The notes under the pieces are model-generated. The model was given only the letters and a program-made list of their open reading frames with translations. It ran no database searches and was not told the origin of the DNA. Position numbers and translations under genes: made by a program. A stretch of DNA of 64,000 nt from Candidatus Burkholderia humilis (GTDB lineage Bacteria; Pseudomonadota; Gammaproteobacteria; Burkholderiales; Burkholderiaceae), in the NCBI GenBank assembly GCA_001184405.1, contig LFMX01000007.1, positions 42,704 to 106,703 on the forward strand, read 5' to 3'. Below are positions 1-8,750 of this stretch, in pieces. Position 1 is the stretch's first letter, and each line of letters opens with the position of its first letter.

Positions 1-339
1 GGCTCAAACGCGGTACACATTGCCACAAGGCAGTGGATTGATTTCAGCACCGGCCTTCAGACCTGGATTAATCGCCATGCTTGATGACGCGAAACACACA
101 CATCAGATAACCGGAGTTATCACGAATACGGATTTATGCTACCAGAATTTGCCCCGCCGAACTTCGTTAGAGCTTCGGCCGTATAAAAAGCATGGCGATC
201 GCCGGCGCGGCACCTTCGCTCCCGCATTCCGAAACGACCATGACCCTCGCTGACTGGCCATACATCCGGCGCTCGCTGCGCCACCTGCTGGCTCGCACTT
301 CCGCCGCTTACGGCCGCACTCGCGCTTTACCGCTGGAGT
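1..339. other. No recognisable gene
   Basis: I see no convincing coding region, RNA gene or repeat in this leading stretch. Short open frames exist on both strands, but none has a recognisable domain or a convincing start signal. It probably belongs to the same decayed accessory DNA as the next kilobase. Confidence 0.4.
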
Positions 340-807
340 ATGCAGCAGCGCACCACCGCACGGAACAACGATCCGGCGGTGCGGACGGTCCGCGCGGCAG
401 TGCGCGCGTTCTTTCACTGGCGCGACGCGGTCTCAGTGATCGAGCACGCCCTGTTGGGTACTGGCATGGCGCTCGTCGACGCCGCAGTGCTCCAGTTGTT
501 CTACTTCGCGATGCATCCCCTGTACGCCCGACCCGGCAACGGCACGTCCGTCAGAGATACCCCGGTGGCGCTCCGGTGGAGTCTGACCACAGGTGCCGCC
601 GTGCTGCTTGCCGTGCTGTGTTGGTCAGCTGCCTACCCTGGCACCCGCATGCTTATGGCAGCGGCGGCCGTTGCCCTGGCGTCTGTAGTGCTCGATAAGC
701 CCGGCTGCGCCCGGCGGCTTTCGCAGACACAGCCGGAATGCTTTGTTGCGGTGGCGGGAACTTTGCCATGGCTTGGCTTTGAGCTGGCCTGGAAGCTCTA
801 TCAATAG
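340..807 (+). CDS. Hypothetical membrane-protein-like reading frame, possibly a decayed gene
   Basis: The frame encodes 155 residues of natural-looking composition. There are hydrophobic stretches near residues 38-60 and 85-120, consistent with membrane segments. The same frame extends upstream of the first ATG to about position 244, and beyond its TAG stop for another 45 codons to about 945 without losing coding character. The annotated piece may therefore be a fragment of a longer broken gene. I do not recognise a family, and no ribosome binding site decides the start. A membrane protein from an integrative or plasmid module is a guess from the adjacent recombinase relic, nothing more. Confidence 0.3.
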   Translation: MQQRTTARNNDPAVRTVRAAVRAFFHWRDAVSVIEHALLGTGMALVDAAVLQLFYFAMHPLYARPGNGTSVRDTPVALRWSLTTGAAVLLAVLCWSAAYPGTRMLMAAAAVALASVVLDKPGCARRLSQTQPECFVAVAGTLPWLGFELAWKLYQ

Positions 808-1085
808 CCATTCACAAAGGATCCAGCGGGCATTGTGGCGGCGCAACTGGCCGCCAGTGGCGTCACGTTGGTTGCGTGCAGCTTCGTGATGGGGGCTGCC
901 GTGCACCGCTGCGACGCACTGCGACCCCTGTGGACGCAGACGTGAAATCCACCATGAGTCGCGTGTCTGGCGATTGCGATGATCCACACCAAGGGCGACG
1001 CGGCCCGCGAGAACCGAACAATAGAGAAGTTTTACGAGGCGGGTCGGACCGCCATCGATAGGCGGTCAATGGAAACCCTGCAACG

Positions 1086-1650
1086 GTAGAACTGAGTCTC
1101 GAAAATCAGTTTTACCCGCCGTCGTTGTGGGAACGCACCAGCGCTTACATTGATCAGCAATCCGCGCGGGAAGACGGTAGGTACTGGCACATCGTTCGTG
1201 TCGCCCTACTGCTAGACGAGTTCCGGGCTGCGCCGTGAAGAACTGGTAAGCACCCGGCGGGAGGCCACGTCGCCCTCGAATTGCGGGGATGACAATGGAC
1301 CTGCCTGGCAGGTAATCATCGTTGGCACAAAGGAAGCAGCAAAGCAGCACAAAGTGCCCGTCAGGCCGGCGACTCTGGCTGTCCTCACCACGCACTAGCA
1401 AGACCGCGAACTCAGCTTCGAAGCCGCGAAGGAAGGGCCCTGCTCTCCACATTGAACATCCCGCGCACGTCGTAGGTGCAGACAAGCATGCGAGATAACC
1501 ACCCTCGCCTACCACGTTGACGGCATCAATAAGATGATCCAGTGGCAATGAAGCGACTGATCGCTGGGATGGCGTGCAGCCTTAGCGGCCCTTATGCTGG
1601 CACGGAGATGAAGCTGGTTGGTCATTCGGTCGGCGATCTACTCACATCAC
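1086..1650 (+). pseudogene. Tyrosine-type site-specific recombinase (integrase) relic
   Basis: Fragments of one protein can be read in shifting frames with stops between them. They include RREELVSTRREATSPSN, VPVRPATLAVLTTH and YHVDGINKMIQW, then KRLIAGM and LVGHSVGDLL. These resemble the middle and C-terminal parts of phage-type integrases found near replication loci in Burkholderia; the last piece recalls the LGHS motif before the catalytic tyrosine. No intact R-HxxR-Y catalytic set is readable, so it is inactive. It suggests that this edge of the replication locus once belonged to an integrating element or a dimer-resolution module. The family assignment is by recognition of short segments only. 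Confidence 0.5.
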
Positions 1651-2168
1651 GATCCGATTTGCGGAGGTTGCGATCACCTTGTGGACCGCACTCACCTTGT
1701 GGACCGCACATGACGTGGTAGATAACGGTAGTCCGAAGATCCTTACCTTATGGCAGTAGGTTATTGCCATTGCTGACGAAGAAAATCCGCTGGAGCAATG
1801 GAAAACCGTGTTGGCCGGTGCTGACGAGTTTTCGCCGACCTGATGCGGCACGTTTCCCCGGCGACATCGACAAGTGCTGCTGTGATGATCGGGCTGCCGT
1901 GGCGGCCGCGAACGGCGGCGGCTAGCCAACTGCAATAGGCGCTTACATTTCTCACACCTTCATCGTGCACGAATAGGCGGGGAGAGAGTTAACATTTTCA
2001 GAGCCACAGGAGCCGTCATGGCCGACTCCACTGTGGACTTTTCTAATTATAGCACTCGCGCCAAACAAGTCGACTACGCTCATCGTGCTACTCTGTAATG
2101 TGTGATCCGATCCAACCCGGATCAGGCGGGTCCGCTCCCACGTTGCAAAAGCATGCACGTTCCGAGGA
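1651..2168. other. Gap without an identifiable gene
   Basis: Short open frames remain in the direction of the integrase relic, for example around 1690-1850, but they are broken by stops and match no family I recognise. The stretch CACCTTGTGGACCGCAC occurs twice in tandem near 1675-1710. The right end runs into the palindromes downstream of parB. Confidence 0.35.
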
Positions 2169-2187
2169 GTGTGCCCATTTGGCACAC
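2169..2187. promoter_or_regulatory. Candidate parS centromere site 1
   Basis: GTGTGCCCATTTGGCACAC is an inverted repeat with perfect 7-bp arms (GTGTGCC/GGCACAC) around a 5-bp centre. It lies about 170 bp past the end of parB, a usual place for parS, and shares its core with a second palindrome 65 bp away. Binding by this ParB is inferred from position and symmetry; the sequence is not one of the parS consensus sites I can recall for Burkholderia chromosomes. Confidence 0.55.
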
Positions 2188-2233
2188 TTCAAATCTGGCC
2201 GTCTGCAGCAGTGCGAGCGCGGGGGCAAACCGA

Positions 2234-2260
2234 GCGAGTGTGCCCAATGGGCACACTCGC
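2234..2260. promoter_or_regulatory. Candidate parS centromere site 2 (27-bp palindrome)
   Basis: This is a perfect palindrome with 13-bp arms around one central base; its core is GTGTGCCCAATGGGCACAC, flanked by GCGA/TCGC. It is the better version of the site 65 bp to the left. Two copies next to parAB support a centromere function in plasmid or chromid segregation. A transcription terminator for parB is unlikely, because no T-run follows on the minus strand. Confidence 0.6.
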
Positions 2261-2355
2261 ATGCGCAACTGCGTAGGAAGTACCAATGCTCGTACCACGT
2301 TTTACGCGACCCTTGGGCACGAAGCTACCGGTATGCCGATACTCCGATAAAAACA

Positions 2356-3411
2356 TCACTCCGTATCGGACGTCTCGGTCTCGAACATTTCCTCGAGGAA
2401 TCGTCGGAGCTTCACTTCTTGGGTCTCGGATATGACACCAGGTTTAAACTTCACCGTTATCCCTTTGTTCACATCTTTGACGATGCTCCCAGCTTGGATT
2501 TTGCCTGCGAAAAACTTATCAATTGTTCGCTCGCCAGACGGAACAGCTAGTGCCCGTTGATCGACTAACGCGCTGATTGCGCTCGCGTACCTCCCTTGTT
2601 CGAGCCGGCCCGAAACAACGTCTGGCCACAAATCATTTGCGGCTAAGATTCCGTCAGCACCACGGTGTTTCAATACACTCGTTATGTTGTCTACCGCATG
2701 ACACCCAAGGATTCCCGGTTTGATCTCTAGATCGTTGATCATGAACTCGGGCAAGTTCGCATATGCCAAGAACTTATACAGACCTCGCCGCGAAAGCCCC
2801 AGCGCCTCGGCTAACTTAGTTCGGTCAGGAAACTCTTTGTCAGCGCGTCGGACACTTTTGCTTATTTCGTAGTCGCTAAGGTCCTTACGACTTATGTTTT
2901 CGGTCAGCGCCAACACGACCATGTCAGCATCATCAGCGTGCGTGATAATGGCATTGATCTTATCTTCACCAAGCAACTGATGAGCGCGCACGCGTCTCTC
3001 GCCCGCAATAAGTTCAAAATACTCATCGCCTTGTGCTGACTTCATCCGTCGAACGAGCACGGGCTGCATAAGCCCAACTTCTTTGATGCTTTCGGCTAGG
3101 TCGTGGAGTTCGTCTTCGTCAAACACCATCCTTGGTTGCCACGGATTTGGCCTCACCGTTGACAGCAGCACTTCGCCTTGCGTTCCGCGATCTTGTAACT
3201 CTACCAATCGCGCTTCAGCCAATTCCGCGCGCTGCTCCGCCGTACTCGCGCGCTCCTCTGCTTTTGTCACACGCAGTTCTGCCTTGCTGAGCTGATTTAC
3301 CAACCCTATGCCTGTTTTTGGTTTTTTTTCCAGCGCATCTTGCTGCACATTACGCTCGGCTGCTGGCGTGAGATTAGCCGTGTTTGTCTGCAAACGTTTG
3401 AGCATGTTCAT
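2356..3411 (-). CDS. parB: ParB family partition protein (centromere binding)
   Basis: ParB binds parS and loads the ParA ATPase to segregate the replicon. The 351 residues contain a charged, probably coiled-coil segment at about 41-75 and a ParB N-terminal CTPase domain from about 82. The signature GERRVRA is at 137-143 and ENISRKDLSDYE follows at about 171-182. A helix-turn-helix lies around 196-216 (TKLAEALGLSRRGLYKFL). Length is normal and the frame is intact. The start lies only 4 bp after the parA stop, so the two are one transcript. Candidate parS palindromes lie just past its 3' end. Composition is less GC-rich than the metabolic genes to the right, as expected for a plasmid-like backbone. 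Confidence 0.95.
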   Translation of the reverse strand: MNMLKRLQTNTANLTPAAERNVQQDALEKKPKTGIGLVNQLSKAELRVTKAEERASTAEQRAELAEARLVELQDRGTQGEVLLSTVRPNPWQPRMVFDEDELHDLAESIKEVGLMQPVLVRRMKSAQGDEYFELIAGERRVRAHQLLGEDKINAIITHADDADMVVLALTENISRKDLSDYEISKSVRRADKEFPDRTKLAEALGLSRRGLYKFLAYANLPEFMINDLEIKPGILGCHAVDNITSVLKHRGADGILAANDLWPDVVSGRLEQGRYASAISALVDQRALAVPSGERTIDKFFAGKIQAGSIVKDVNKGITVKFKPGVISETQEVKLRRFLEEMFETETSDTE

Positions 3412-3415
3412 TGTT

Positions 3416-4615
3416 CTACACTCCCGCTTCCATATAAAACTCGTCTACCCAACGACAATACTGCTCGAGCGGCTCGCGAATACGAGCAAGCGTCTTGTTA
3501 CCGCCATCCCATTTCGAAACGTCGAAAACTGTTGCAAGCCCAACCGCTCCAGTGCTCATTACCGAACTTGCCGGCACTTCAATTGCACTGGTCCAATGCC
3601 CATAGGCTGCTTGTACCCACGTTCGAACGACCGATGCCGAAGAAGTAGAACTGTTGTCAACTCGCGATAGAAGGACGCTCACGAAATCGAACTTCTTATT
3701 CTCGTCCCCACCGTCCTTAAAACTACCTGCCATATCGTTGAACAAGGTCCAGAAGGACACGGAGCTTATGAAATCAAGGCTCTCAGGGACGAGTGGCATA
3801 ATCATCGAATCCGCCGCCATCAGGCCATTGATAGTCAAATACGACAACGACGGCGCGGTATCAAGGATGATATAGTCATAACTACAACGCAGCGGTGCCA
3901 GACCATCCCGCAAAATGCCCCAAAACTGAAAGTTTTCTTGTTTGCTTACTTGGGCCGGGATGTAGAACTCGGCGGCAAATAGCGTCGGGTGCGCAGGAAT
4001 CACATCGATTCCATCCCAATACGTCTGCTGTATAACATCCTCGAGCTTGTCTTCCTCTGGCGAATAAATATGCGGGAGGACCGTGTCGTCTTCCCCAAGC
4101 ATTTTCTCCGCGTACAAGCCACAAAGCTCTGTTAATGACGCTTGCGGATCTAAATCCACAACCAAGACTTTACGACCCCGCAGGCTCAGCCCCTGTGCAA
4201 GACACATAGCAGTAGTCGTCTTGCATGAACCGCCTTTGAAATTCGAGACTGCTAACACTCGTCCCAAACCGTCACCCCCATCGAGCAACCGTGACTTGAG
4301 TGTCATTGATACCTGCTGAAACCAACGGCGCGTTTCAGCCAAGGTGAAAGTTCGAATCCGACCGTTCTTCTGGACTTCTCCCGAGGGTAAATCACCACCT
4401 TCCCTGGTTGCCAAGTAATGAAGACGCTGTCGATCGATGCCGCACATCTCCGCAACCTGTGTACTTGTGAAAGTAGGCGGGTGTTTTCGAGGATTGGGAG
4501 TCAGAATGTCCCGACGAAGATCCTGGACGAGATCTGCGAGCCGCCTAGACAAGCCATCGACGGTGTCGAGCGTGACGGCCCTATCAATTTCAGGAAATTC
4601 ACTCTTAATTAACAT
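3416..4615 (-). CDS. parA: ParA family partition ATPase, type Ia with N-terminal DNA-binding domain
   Basis: This 399-residue protein is the Walker-type ATPase of the partition system. The deviant Walker A motif KGGSCKTT lies at about 127-134, DLDPQAS at 154-160, and a further conserved segment DTAPSLSYL follows. The first 110 residues include a MerR-like helix-turn-helix (TSTQVAEMCGIDRQRLHYLA, about 51-70). Large ParA proteins of this type (P1 ParA, SopA) also repress their own operon by binding its promoter. The promoter should lie in the AT-rich DNA between the start and the iterons at 4790. The gene is intact and is followed directly by parB. Confidence 0.95.
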   Translation of the reverse strand: MLIKSEFPEIDRAVTLDTVDGLSRRLADLVQDLRRDILTPNPRKHPPTFTSTQVAEMCGIDRQRLHYLATREGGDLPSGEVQKNGRIRTFTLAETRRWFQQVSMTLKSRLLDGGDGLGRVLAVSNFKGGSCKTTTAMCLAQGLSLRGRKVLVVDLDPQASLTELCGLYAEKMLGEDDTVLPHIYSPEEDKLEDVIQQTYWDGIDVIPAHPTLFAAEFYIPAQVSKQENFQFWGILRDGLAPLRCSYDYIILDTAPSLSYLTINGLMAADSMIMPLVPESLDFISSVSFWTLFNDMAGSFKDGGDENKKFDFVSVLLSRVDNSSTSSASVVRTWVQAAYGHWTSAIEVPASSVMSTGAVGLATVFDVSKWDGGNKTLARIREPLEQYCRWVDEFYMEAGV

Positions 4616-4789
4616 ATTCTACGATCCATATATCTTTTGATAACTTTCATAGAATAGTCGAACTTCAAGTAAAAATCACTGACTGAACAGCTCAGTCTAG
4701 CTTGTGACGATCGTCTTAGCTTGCCCACGCTCGCCCTTGTTTTGGCGCGTAGCATAAAAACGTCGCGCGAAGCGATGAAGAAATACTCA

Positions 4790-5468
4790 AAGGTAACCAC
4801 CTTTGTGCGGATTGACCGACTTCGACAACAAATCTGGCTACCTTCCCCTCGTAAGCCTGTCTGCAGCAGTCAAAGCGAGCACTCGCAAACCAACGTCTTA
4901 GTCCGCAAGCAGGCTGCTGACAGCGGTTTTCCGTTGTTCGTGCGATTCAAGTCGAGAAAACCCAAGCCGACCACGTGGGTTATCCACAAAAACAAAACTG
5001 GATACCTTCGTCCAGAGATGCGCCGGAGCGTTGGTCAATATTCGCTCACAGCACAGCGTTAAGGGCCGCCGCATCCTCATCGATCTCGCATTCGTCGCTG
5101 GTGTTGAATCACCGCAGCAACAACAAACTTGGTTACCTTGGCCGAATTCGAAGGTGATGCACGGACGTGAACAGAACAATCTTGGTGACCTTAAACAACA
5201 AATTCGGCGACCTTGACCAACAATGGCAGTTACCTTAGAAGGACTGGAAGCCCGAACACAAAACAATTTTGGTGACGTTGCCCTCCATCGAAGTTACCTT
5301 GCGCAACAATTCCAGTGACCTTGTGTCACGTCTCGTCTACTTTCCTAACCTAACCCATTGAATTTATTGACGCATAGACGTCGGTAAGTAGGTATGTTTA
5401 CAAGTGAACCTACAAACAAAACAACGAACGTTCCATTGGCAACTCACAAGGTAACCGATTTTTTTTAC
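4790..5468. repeat. Iteron array of the replication origin (oriV)
   Basis: A degenerate 20-bp motif, roughly ACAACAAnnTTGGTNACCTT, recurs in one orientation. Copies are at 4825-4844, 4989-5008, 5120-5139, 5173-5192, 5195-5214, 5217-5236, 5260-5279, 5281-5300 and 5303-5322. Two inverted copies of the GGTTACCTT half lie at 4790-4809 and 5449-5468. In the core (5173-5236 and 5260-5322) copies repeat every 21-22 bp, about two helical turns, as is typical for Rep_3-type initiators. The cognate rep gene is at 7089. Binding is inferred; the repeats themselves are seen directly. Confidence 0.85.
4980..4988 (+). promoter_or_regulatory. Consensus DnaA box
   Basis: TTATCCACA is a perfect match to the high-affinity DnaA box and sits immediately before the iteron at 4989. 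A DnaA site inside an iteron array is standard for chromid and plasmid origins that use host DnaA. A chance match is possible but improbable in this exact position. Confidence 0.7.
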
Positions 5469-5547
5469 ATATCTACCTTAATGATTCAATCTCATGCCAC
5501 AGGAGCTGACTTTGGTATTTCACAATCTACAAAGAGTAGATGATGTG
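5330..5547. other. AT-rich stretch beside the iterons, possible DNA unwinding element
   Basis: The sequence between the last direct iteron and the insertion element is clearly more AT-rich than its surroundings. It contains runs such as TTTTTTTTACATATC near 5459-5473, short inverted repeats (GTAGGT/ACCTAC near 5385-5415) and an inverted iteron half-site. No gene is visible. In iteron origins the melted region usually adjoins the iterons, which is why I suggest an unwinding element; the sequence does not prove it. Confidence 0.4.
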
Positions 5548-5570
5548 CCCGCGCGCATTTCGCGGGCCTT

Positions 5571-5753
5571 GTGCTGAACCAGCAGGCGTCCCGTATCGTG
5601 GTTTACTATCGAGTTTCGTCGGCCGCGCAGAGACCGGACCTTATTAATCAACAGCGCGTTCTTGAGGAATTCGTTGCGGCTCGAGGCTTAGCTAACAACT
5701 TCTACAAAATAAAGTTAAAAGAGGCGCTGGATGCTGACTGCGCACAAGATTGA
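5571..5753 (+). pseudogene. tnpA: IS607-type serine recombinase TnpA, internally deleted
   Basis: The first residues carry the serine-recombinase catalytic start (VVYYRVSSAAQRPDL, continuing INQQRVLEEFVAARGLAN), as in IS607-family TnpA. The frame then jumps directly to a C-terminal tail (LKEALDADCAQD). Most of the enzyme, well over 100 residues, is missing in frame. The usual MerR-like N-terminal domain is also absent before the GTG start. The end overlaps the start of tnpB, as in intact IS607 elements. The product cannot catalyse transposition, so the element is immobile by itself. Confidence 0.75.
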
Positions 5754-7044
5754 GCTTGCACCGACGGCCGACCAGGTCAACTACTTCCGCCGTACATGCA
5801 AAACGGATCGCTTCACCTGGAACTGGGCACTCGCCGAATGGAATCGGCAATTTGACGCAGGTCTAAAACCGAGTGCATTGAAACTGAAGAAACAGTTCAA
5901 CGCGGTGAAGTATGCCGAGTACCCTTGGCTCAAAGAGGTCCACCGTGATTCACATGCAGATGCCTTTTCGCGTCTCAGCAACGCGTGGACCAAGCTCTTC
6001 AATGACATCAAGAAAGGTAAAGAAGCGCACAGCCCCATGTTTAAGCGCAAAGGCCGGTACGTCGATTCATTCTATGTCGCTAACGACAAACTCACGCTCA
6101 ATGAGCGTGACGTCAAGCTCCCGCTTGTCGGCAAAGTCAAGCTCAAAGAATCGCCACGATTCGTCGACAAGCTTCTTGGCGCGACAGTTATTCGCGAAGG
6201 GACTCGCTGGTTTCTAAGCGTGCAGTTCGACGCGTTGCTGTCAGTGCTTAAGTCGAAGGCAGAGCAGGAAGTCATTGGCGTCGACCTGAATGTAGCTGAG
6301 ATCGTCTGCTCGGACGGGACACGCTATAAGACTCCGCGACCGCTCAAAGCAATGACACGCCGGATTAACATCCGTCACCGGCGTGTGGCGCACAAGGTCG
6401 AAGCAGTTAAAACTGCGGTGGGGCTTGGCGGCAAAGCGATTCCGAAGGGAACGCGGCTGCCGCAATCGAATAATCACCGGAAGGCATCGCAAATGCTCTC
6501 TCGCGCGCATTATCACGTCGGATGCATTCGCCGTGACTTCCTGCACAAGACTACGACTGACATCACACGCAAAACTCAAGCGGCGGTAGTCGAGAATCTG
6601 TCGGTGGAAGGCATGACAGTATCTGCACATGGAACGGCTAAGAAGCCGGGCAAGCGTGTCAAGCAGAAGGCCGGCTGGCATCGGATTCTATGAAATCCGG
6701 CGCCAGCTCACGTACAAGCTCAAGCGGTTTGATCGCGAGATCCACGTCGCAGATCGATTTTTCCCGAGCAGTAAGCGGTGCAGTTGCTGCGGTAGCATCA
6801 AAGAAGACCTGACGTTTTTAAGATTCGCAAGTGGCAGTGTGCAGGACGCAGCATGCTCCACGACCGTGACGACAACGCGGCGCTGAACCTTGGAACCTTG
6901 AGTTGTGGGCAACAGATTCAATACTACGCGATACTACGCGAGGCTTTCGAGAAAGTTACGCCTATCAGCACCGGCAGTCCGCCGGGATCACGAGTCGGAG
7001 CCTGTAAGGAACTCGGGGCAGGAAAGGTTCGTCTGCGAAGATGA
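5731..7044 (+). pseudogene. tnpB: TnpB (IS200/IS605/IS607 RNA-guided nuclease family), two frameshifts
   Basis: TnpB proteins are RuvC-type nucleases guided by an RNA made from the element's right end. The helix-turn-helix start (KIELAPTADQVNYFRRTC), the RuvC-I aspartate in GVDLNVAEIVCSDG (about 6279-6320) and the RuvC-II glutamate in VVENLSVEGM are in the first frame, which ends at 6693. The zinc ribbon CSCCGS and the RuvC-III region HDRDDNAALNL continue in two other frames (from about 6690 and 6830). All catalytic motifs are therefore still visible but cannot be made as one chain. The element separates the iterons from rep. A guide RNA from the region before 7045 is possible but not identified. 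Confidence 0.8.
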
Positions 7045-7088
7045 GCCTCGGATCACAATTGTGCGCTTAAATTGAAACAGGAACGCGG

Positions 7089-8441
7089 ATGGAGACCACT
7101 GCGGGAAATCAACTGGCCCTTGCATTATTCGACGACCTAGCCGCGCGAGGCGAATCAATTGAAAGCGCGCCGAAGGAGTTGGGTTTTCGCCGAAGCAACG
7201 CTTTCGCGAAAATTGTCGACCTAGGTCTCGCCGCTCGTCGACTCGTCGACATCGCTTACTTTCTCGTGGCAGAAACCTCTGACGTTCGAGAACAGTATCG
7301 CGTGGACTATGGTCTGCTCCGGTGGCTTATGTGCACCACGAGTCAGAATCGGCGCCACCTTGAGAAATTGGTTGAAGAGGCGCAGAAAGCCGGTATTGTG
7401 CTGAGCGAAGTGGATGTAAATGATTCAGAACGCCGACGGTGGGGACGCATTCCCCTAATGGGTTCCGCGTTCATAGTCAACGGTGAGTTCGTCTTTAAAG
7501 TTGATAAAGACCTTCAGGTCGCTATCAAAAAGCCCTCGGCGTCTCACTTTCTCAACCTGCGTTACGTTTTTGCCTCAATATACTCGAAGATATTATTCGA
7601 CCGACTCACTCCGTATCTGGAGGACGGCATCACACCGTGGTTCGAACTGGACTTTCTCAGAGTCTGGATGGATTGTGCGAACAAGGAAACGTACGCTGAG
7701 TTCAAACACTTCAAGGCAAAAGTGCTCAATCGGGCGATATCCGATATCAAGGCGGTAACCGGGATGCACCTTGAGATGGACACGAAAAATATTCCTGGAT
7801 CTAAACGTGTGGGCCAAGTGCGATTTGCATTGCAAGACCAGCAGCCACCCGACGCTCAGAAGACTGCTTTTCTTATTTTGAAATCGCTCTATGAGACGCT
7901 GCAGCAGGAGTTCGGCCTGAATCAAACGGAGATCAACGAGATAATCACCAAACGAGACCAGTTCACTGACGAAAAGATAAACAAGGCAATCGAATACACT
8001 CGCTTCAAGGTACATGAAGGCAAGGTTACCCGCCGAGCCGCTGGCTATCTGATGAAGGCACTTCGAGAGGGTTGGGTGCTTGGAGAGCTAGACGTGCATA
8101 TCAAACAACAAGCCGACAGAAACGAGAGCAACCGGTTGACTGCGGGTCGCGAATCGGATATACGAGACAAGCATCTGCAAGCCGCTGCAAACGAACGCGC
8201 GAGAACTGAAATTGAACATGGCTGGGAGCACTTCAATCAGTTGCCTGAAGACGCGCAAAATGAGTTAGTCGAGGCATTCTGCACTTCACAAGCAGCCGAT
8301 CTTGCTGCTCGACGGATCAAAGTGCAACGAAGCGAGCTGCCCGCACATCTGCTAGACGCGAATGTTCATGGTGCGTTCGGTTCGTTTGTTGCAAGCAGTG
8401 TAAAGCGCGCGGCAAGGGCAAACCGAGACAGTGGTGTGTGA
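7089..8441 (+). CDS. rep: Replication initiator protein, Rep_3 (RepB) superfamily
   Basis: The 450-residue protein has the winged-helix organisation of iteron-binding initiators. Residues about 50-330 contain the core, including RVDYGLLRWLMCTTSQN, ASIYSKILFDRLTPYL and the second winged helix near TPWFELDFLRVWM. The C-terminal 120 residues are charged and helical. It should bind the iterons at 4790-5468 and open the origin with DnaA. The start is supported by AGGA about 8 bp upstream. The frame is intact although the locus is littered with dead elements, arguing that the replicon depends on it. Rep and iterons are about 1.6 kb apart because of the IS607-like insertion. Confidence 0.85.
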   Translation: METTAGNQLALALFDDLAARGESIESAPKELGFRRSNAFAKIVDLGLAARRLVDIAYFLVAETSDVREQYRVDYGLLRWLMCTTSQNRRHLEKLVEEAQKAGIVLSEVDVNDSERRRWGRIPLMGSAFIVNGEFVFKVDKDLQVAIKKPSASHFLNLRYVFASIYSKILFDRLTPYLEDGITPWFELDFLRVWMDCANKETYAEFKHFKAKVLNRAISDIKAVTGMHLEMDTKNIPGSKRVGQVRFALQDQQPPDAQKTAFLILKSLYETLQQEFGLNQTEINEIITKRDQFTDEKINKAIEYTRFKVHEGKVTRRAAGYLMKALREGWVLGELDVHIKQQADRNESNRLTAGRESDIRDKHLQAAANERARTEIEHGWEHFNQLPEDAQNELVEAFCTSQAADLAARRIKVQRSELPAHLLDANVHGAFGSFVASSVKRAARANRDSGV

Positions 8442-8490
8442 AGCCTTCCGCGGTGTGACTTCGTAGTGCAGCAAGACTGAATCCTGTCTG

Positions 8491-8637
8491 CACGGCCAGA
8501 TCGAGTACAAAGCTGCGATGCGCGGCGGCCGCGTAGTAGTAGCGTACCGTTGGTTTCCAAGCAGCAAGACCTGTTCGGCATGCGGTGCGATGGCCGATGA
8601 TATGCCAGCAGATGAAGAAGCGCTATCGACCAGTTGA
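8491..8637 (+). pseudogene. TnpB C-terminal fragment (zinc-ribbon region)
   Basis: The frame reads IEYKAAMRGGRVVVAYRWFP and then SSKTCSACG, the segment just before and including the first CxxC of the TnpB zinc ribbon. It is a different TnpB from the one at 5731 (sequence differs throughout). Nothing of the N-terminal two thirds remains. Together with the upstream element it brackets rep with TnpB remnants. Confidence 0.7.
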
Positions 8638-8750
8638 TCCGCCAGCAGCGCGAAGCCGCGGCGGCGGAAGCGGCCGCGCGCGCGAGCTCCGATGCGGCTG
8701 CCGCTCAGAAGCTGCCGCTCAAGCCGATGCTCAGTATTGCCTTCTGCTGA
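8628..8750 (+). pseudogene. Unidentified gene fragment, alanine/glutamine-rich
   Basis: A frame overlapping the TnpB scrap encodes an Ala/Arg/Gln-rich helical segment (DQLIRQQREAAAAEAAARAS and on to KPMLSIAF), then stops. It has no start of its own and is cut at both sides by mobile-element debris. A piece of a transposase or phage protein is possible; I cannot identify it. Confidence 0.25.

Larger units (their letters stand above)
5548..7045 (+). mobile_element. Defective IS607-like insertion element between oriV and rep
   Basis: The element comprises the tnpA relic and the frameshifted tnpB. A hairpin (CCCGCG/CGCGGG, 5548-5566) stands just before tnpA. I could not define exact ends; IS607 elements lack clear terminal inverted repeats and do not duplicate their target, so ends need comparison with an empty site. 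It lies in the interval that would carry the rep promoter. Confidence 0.6.
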
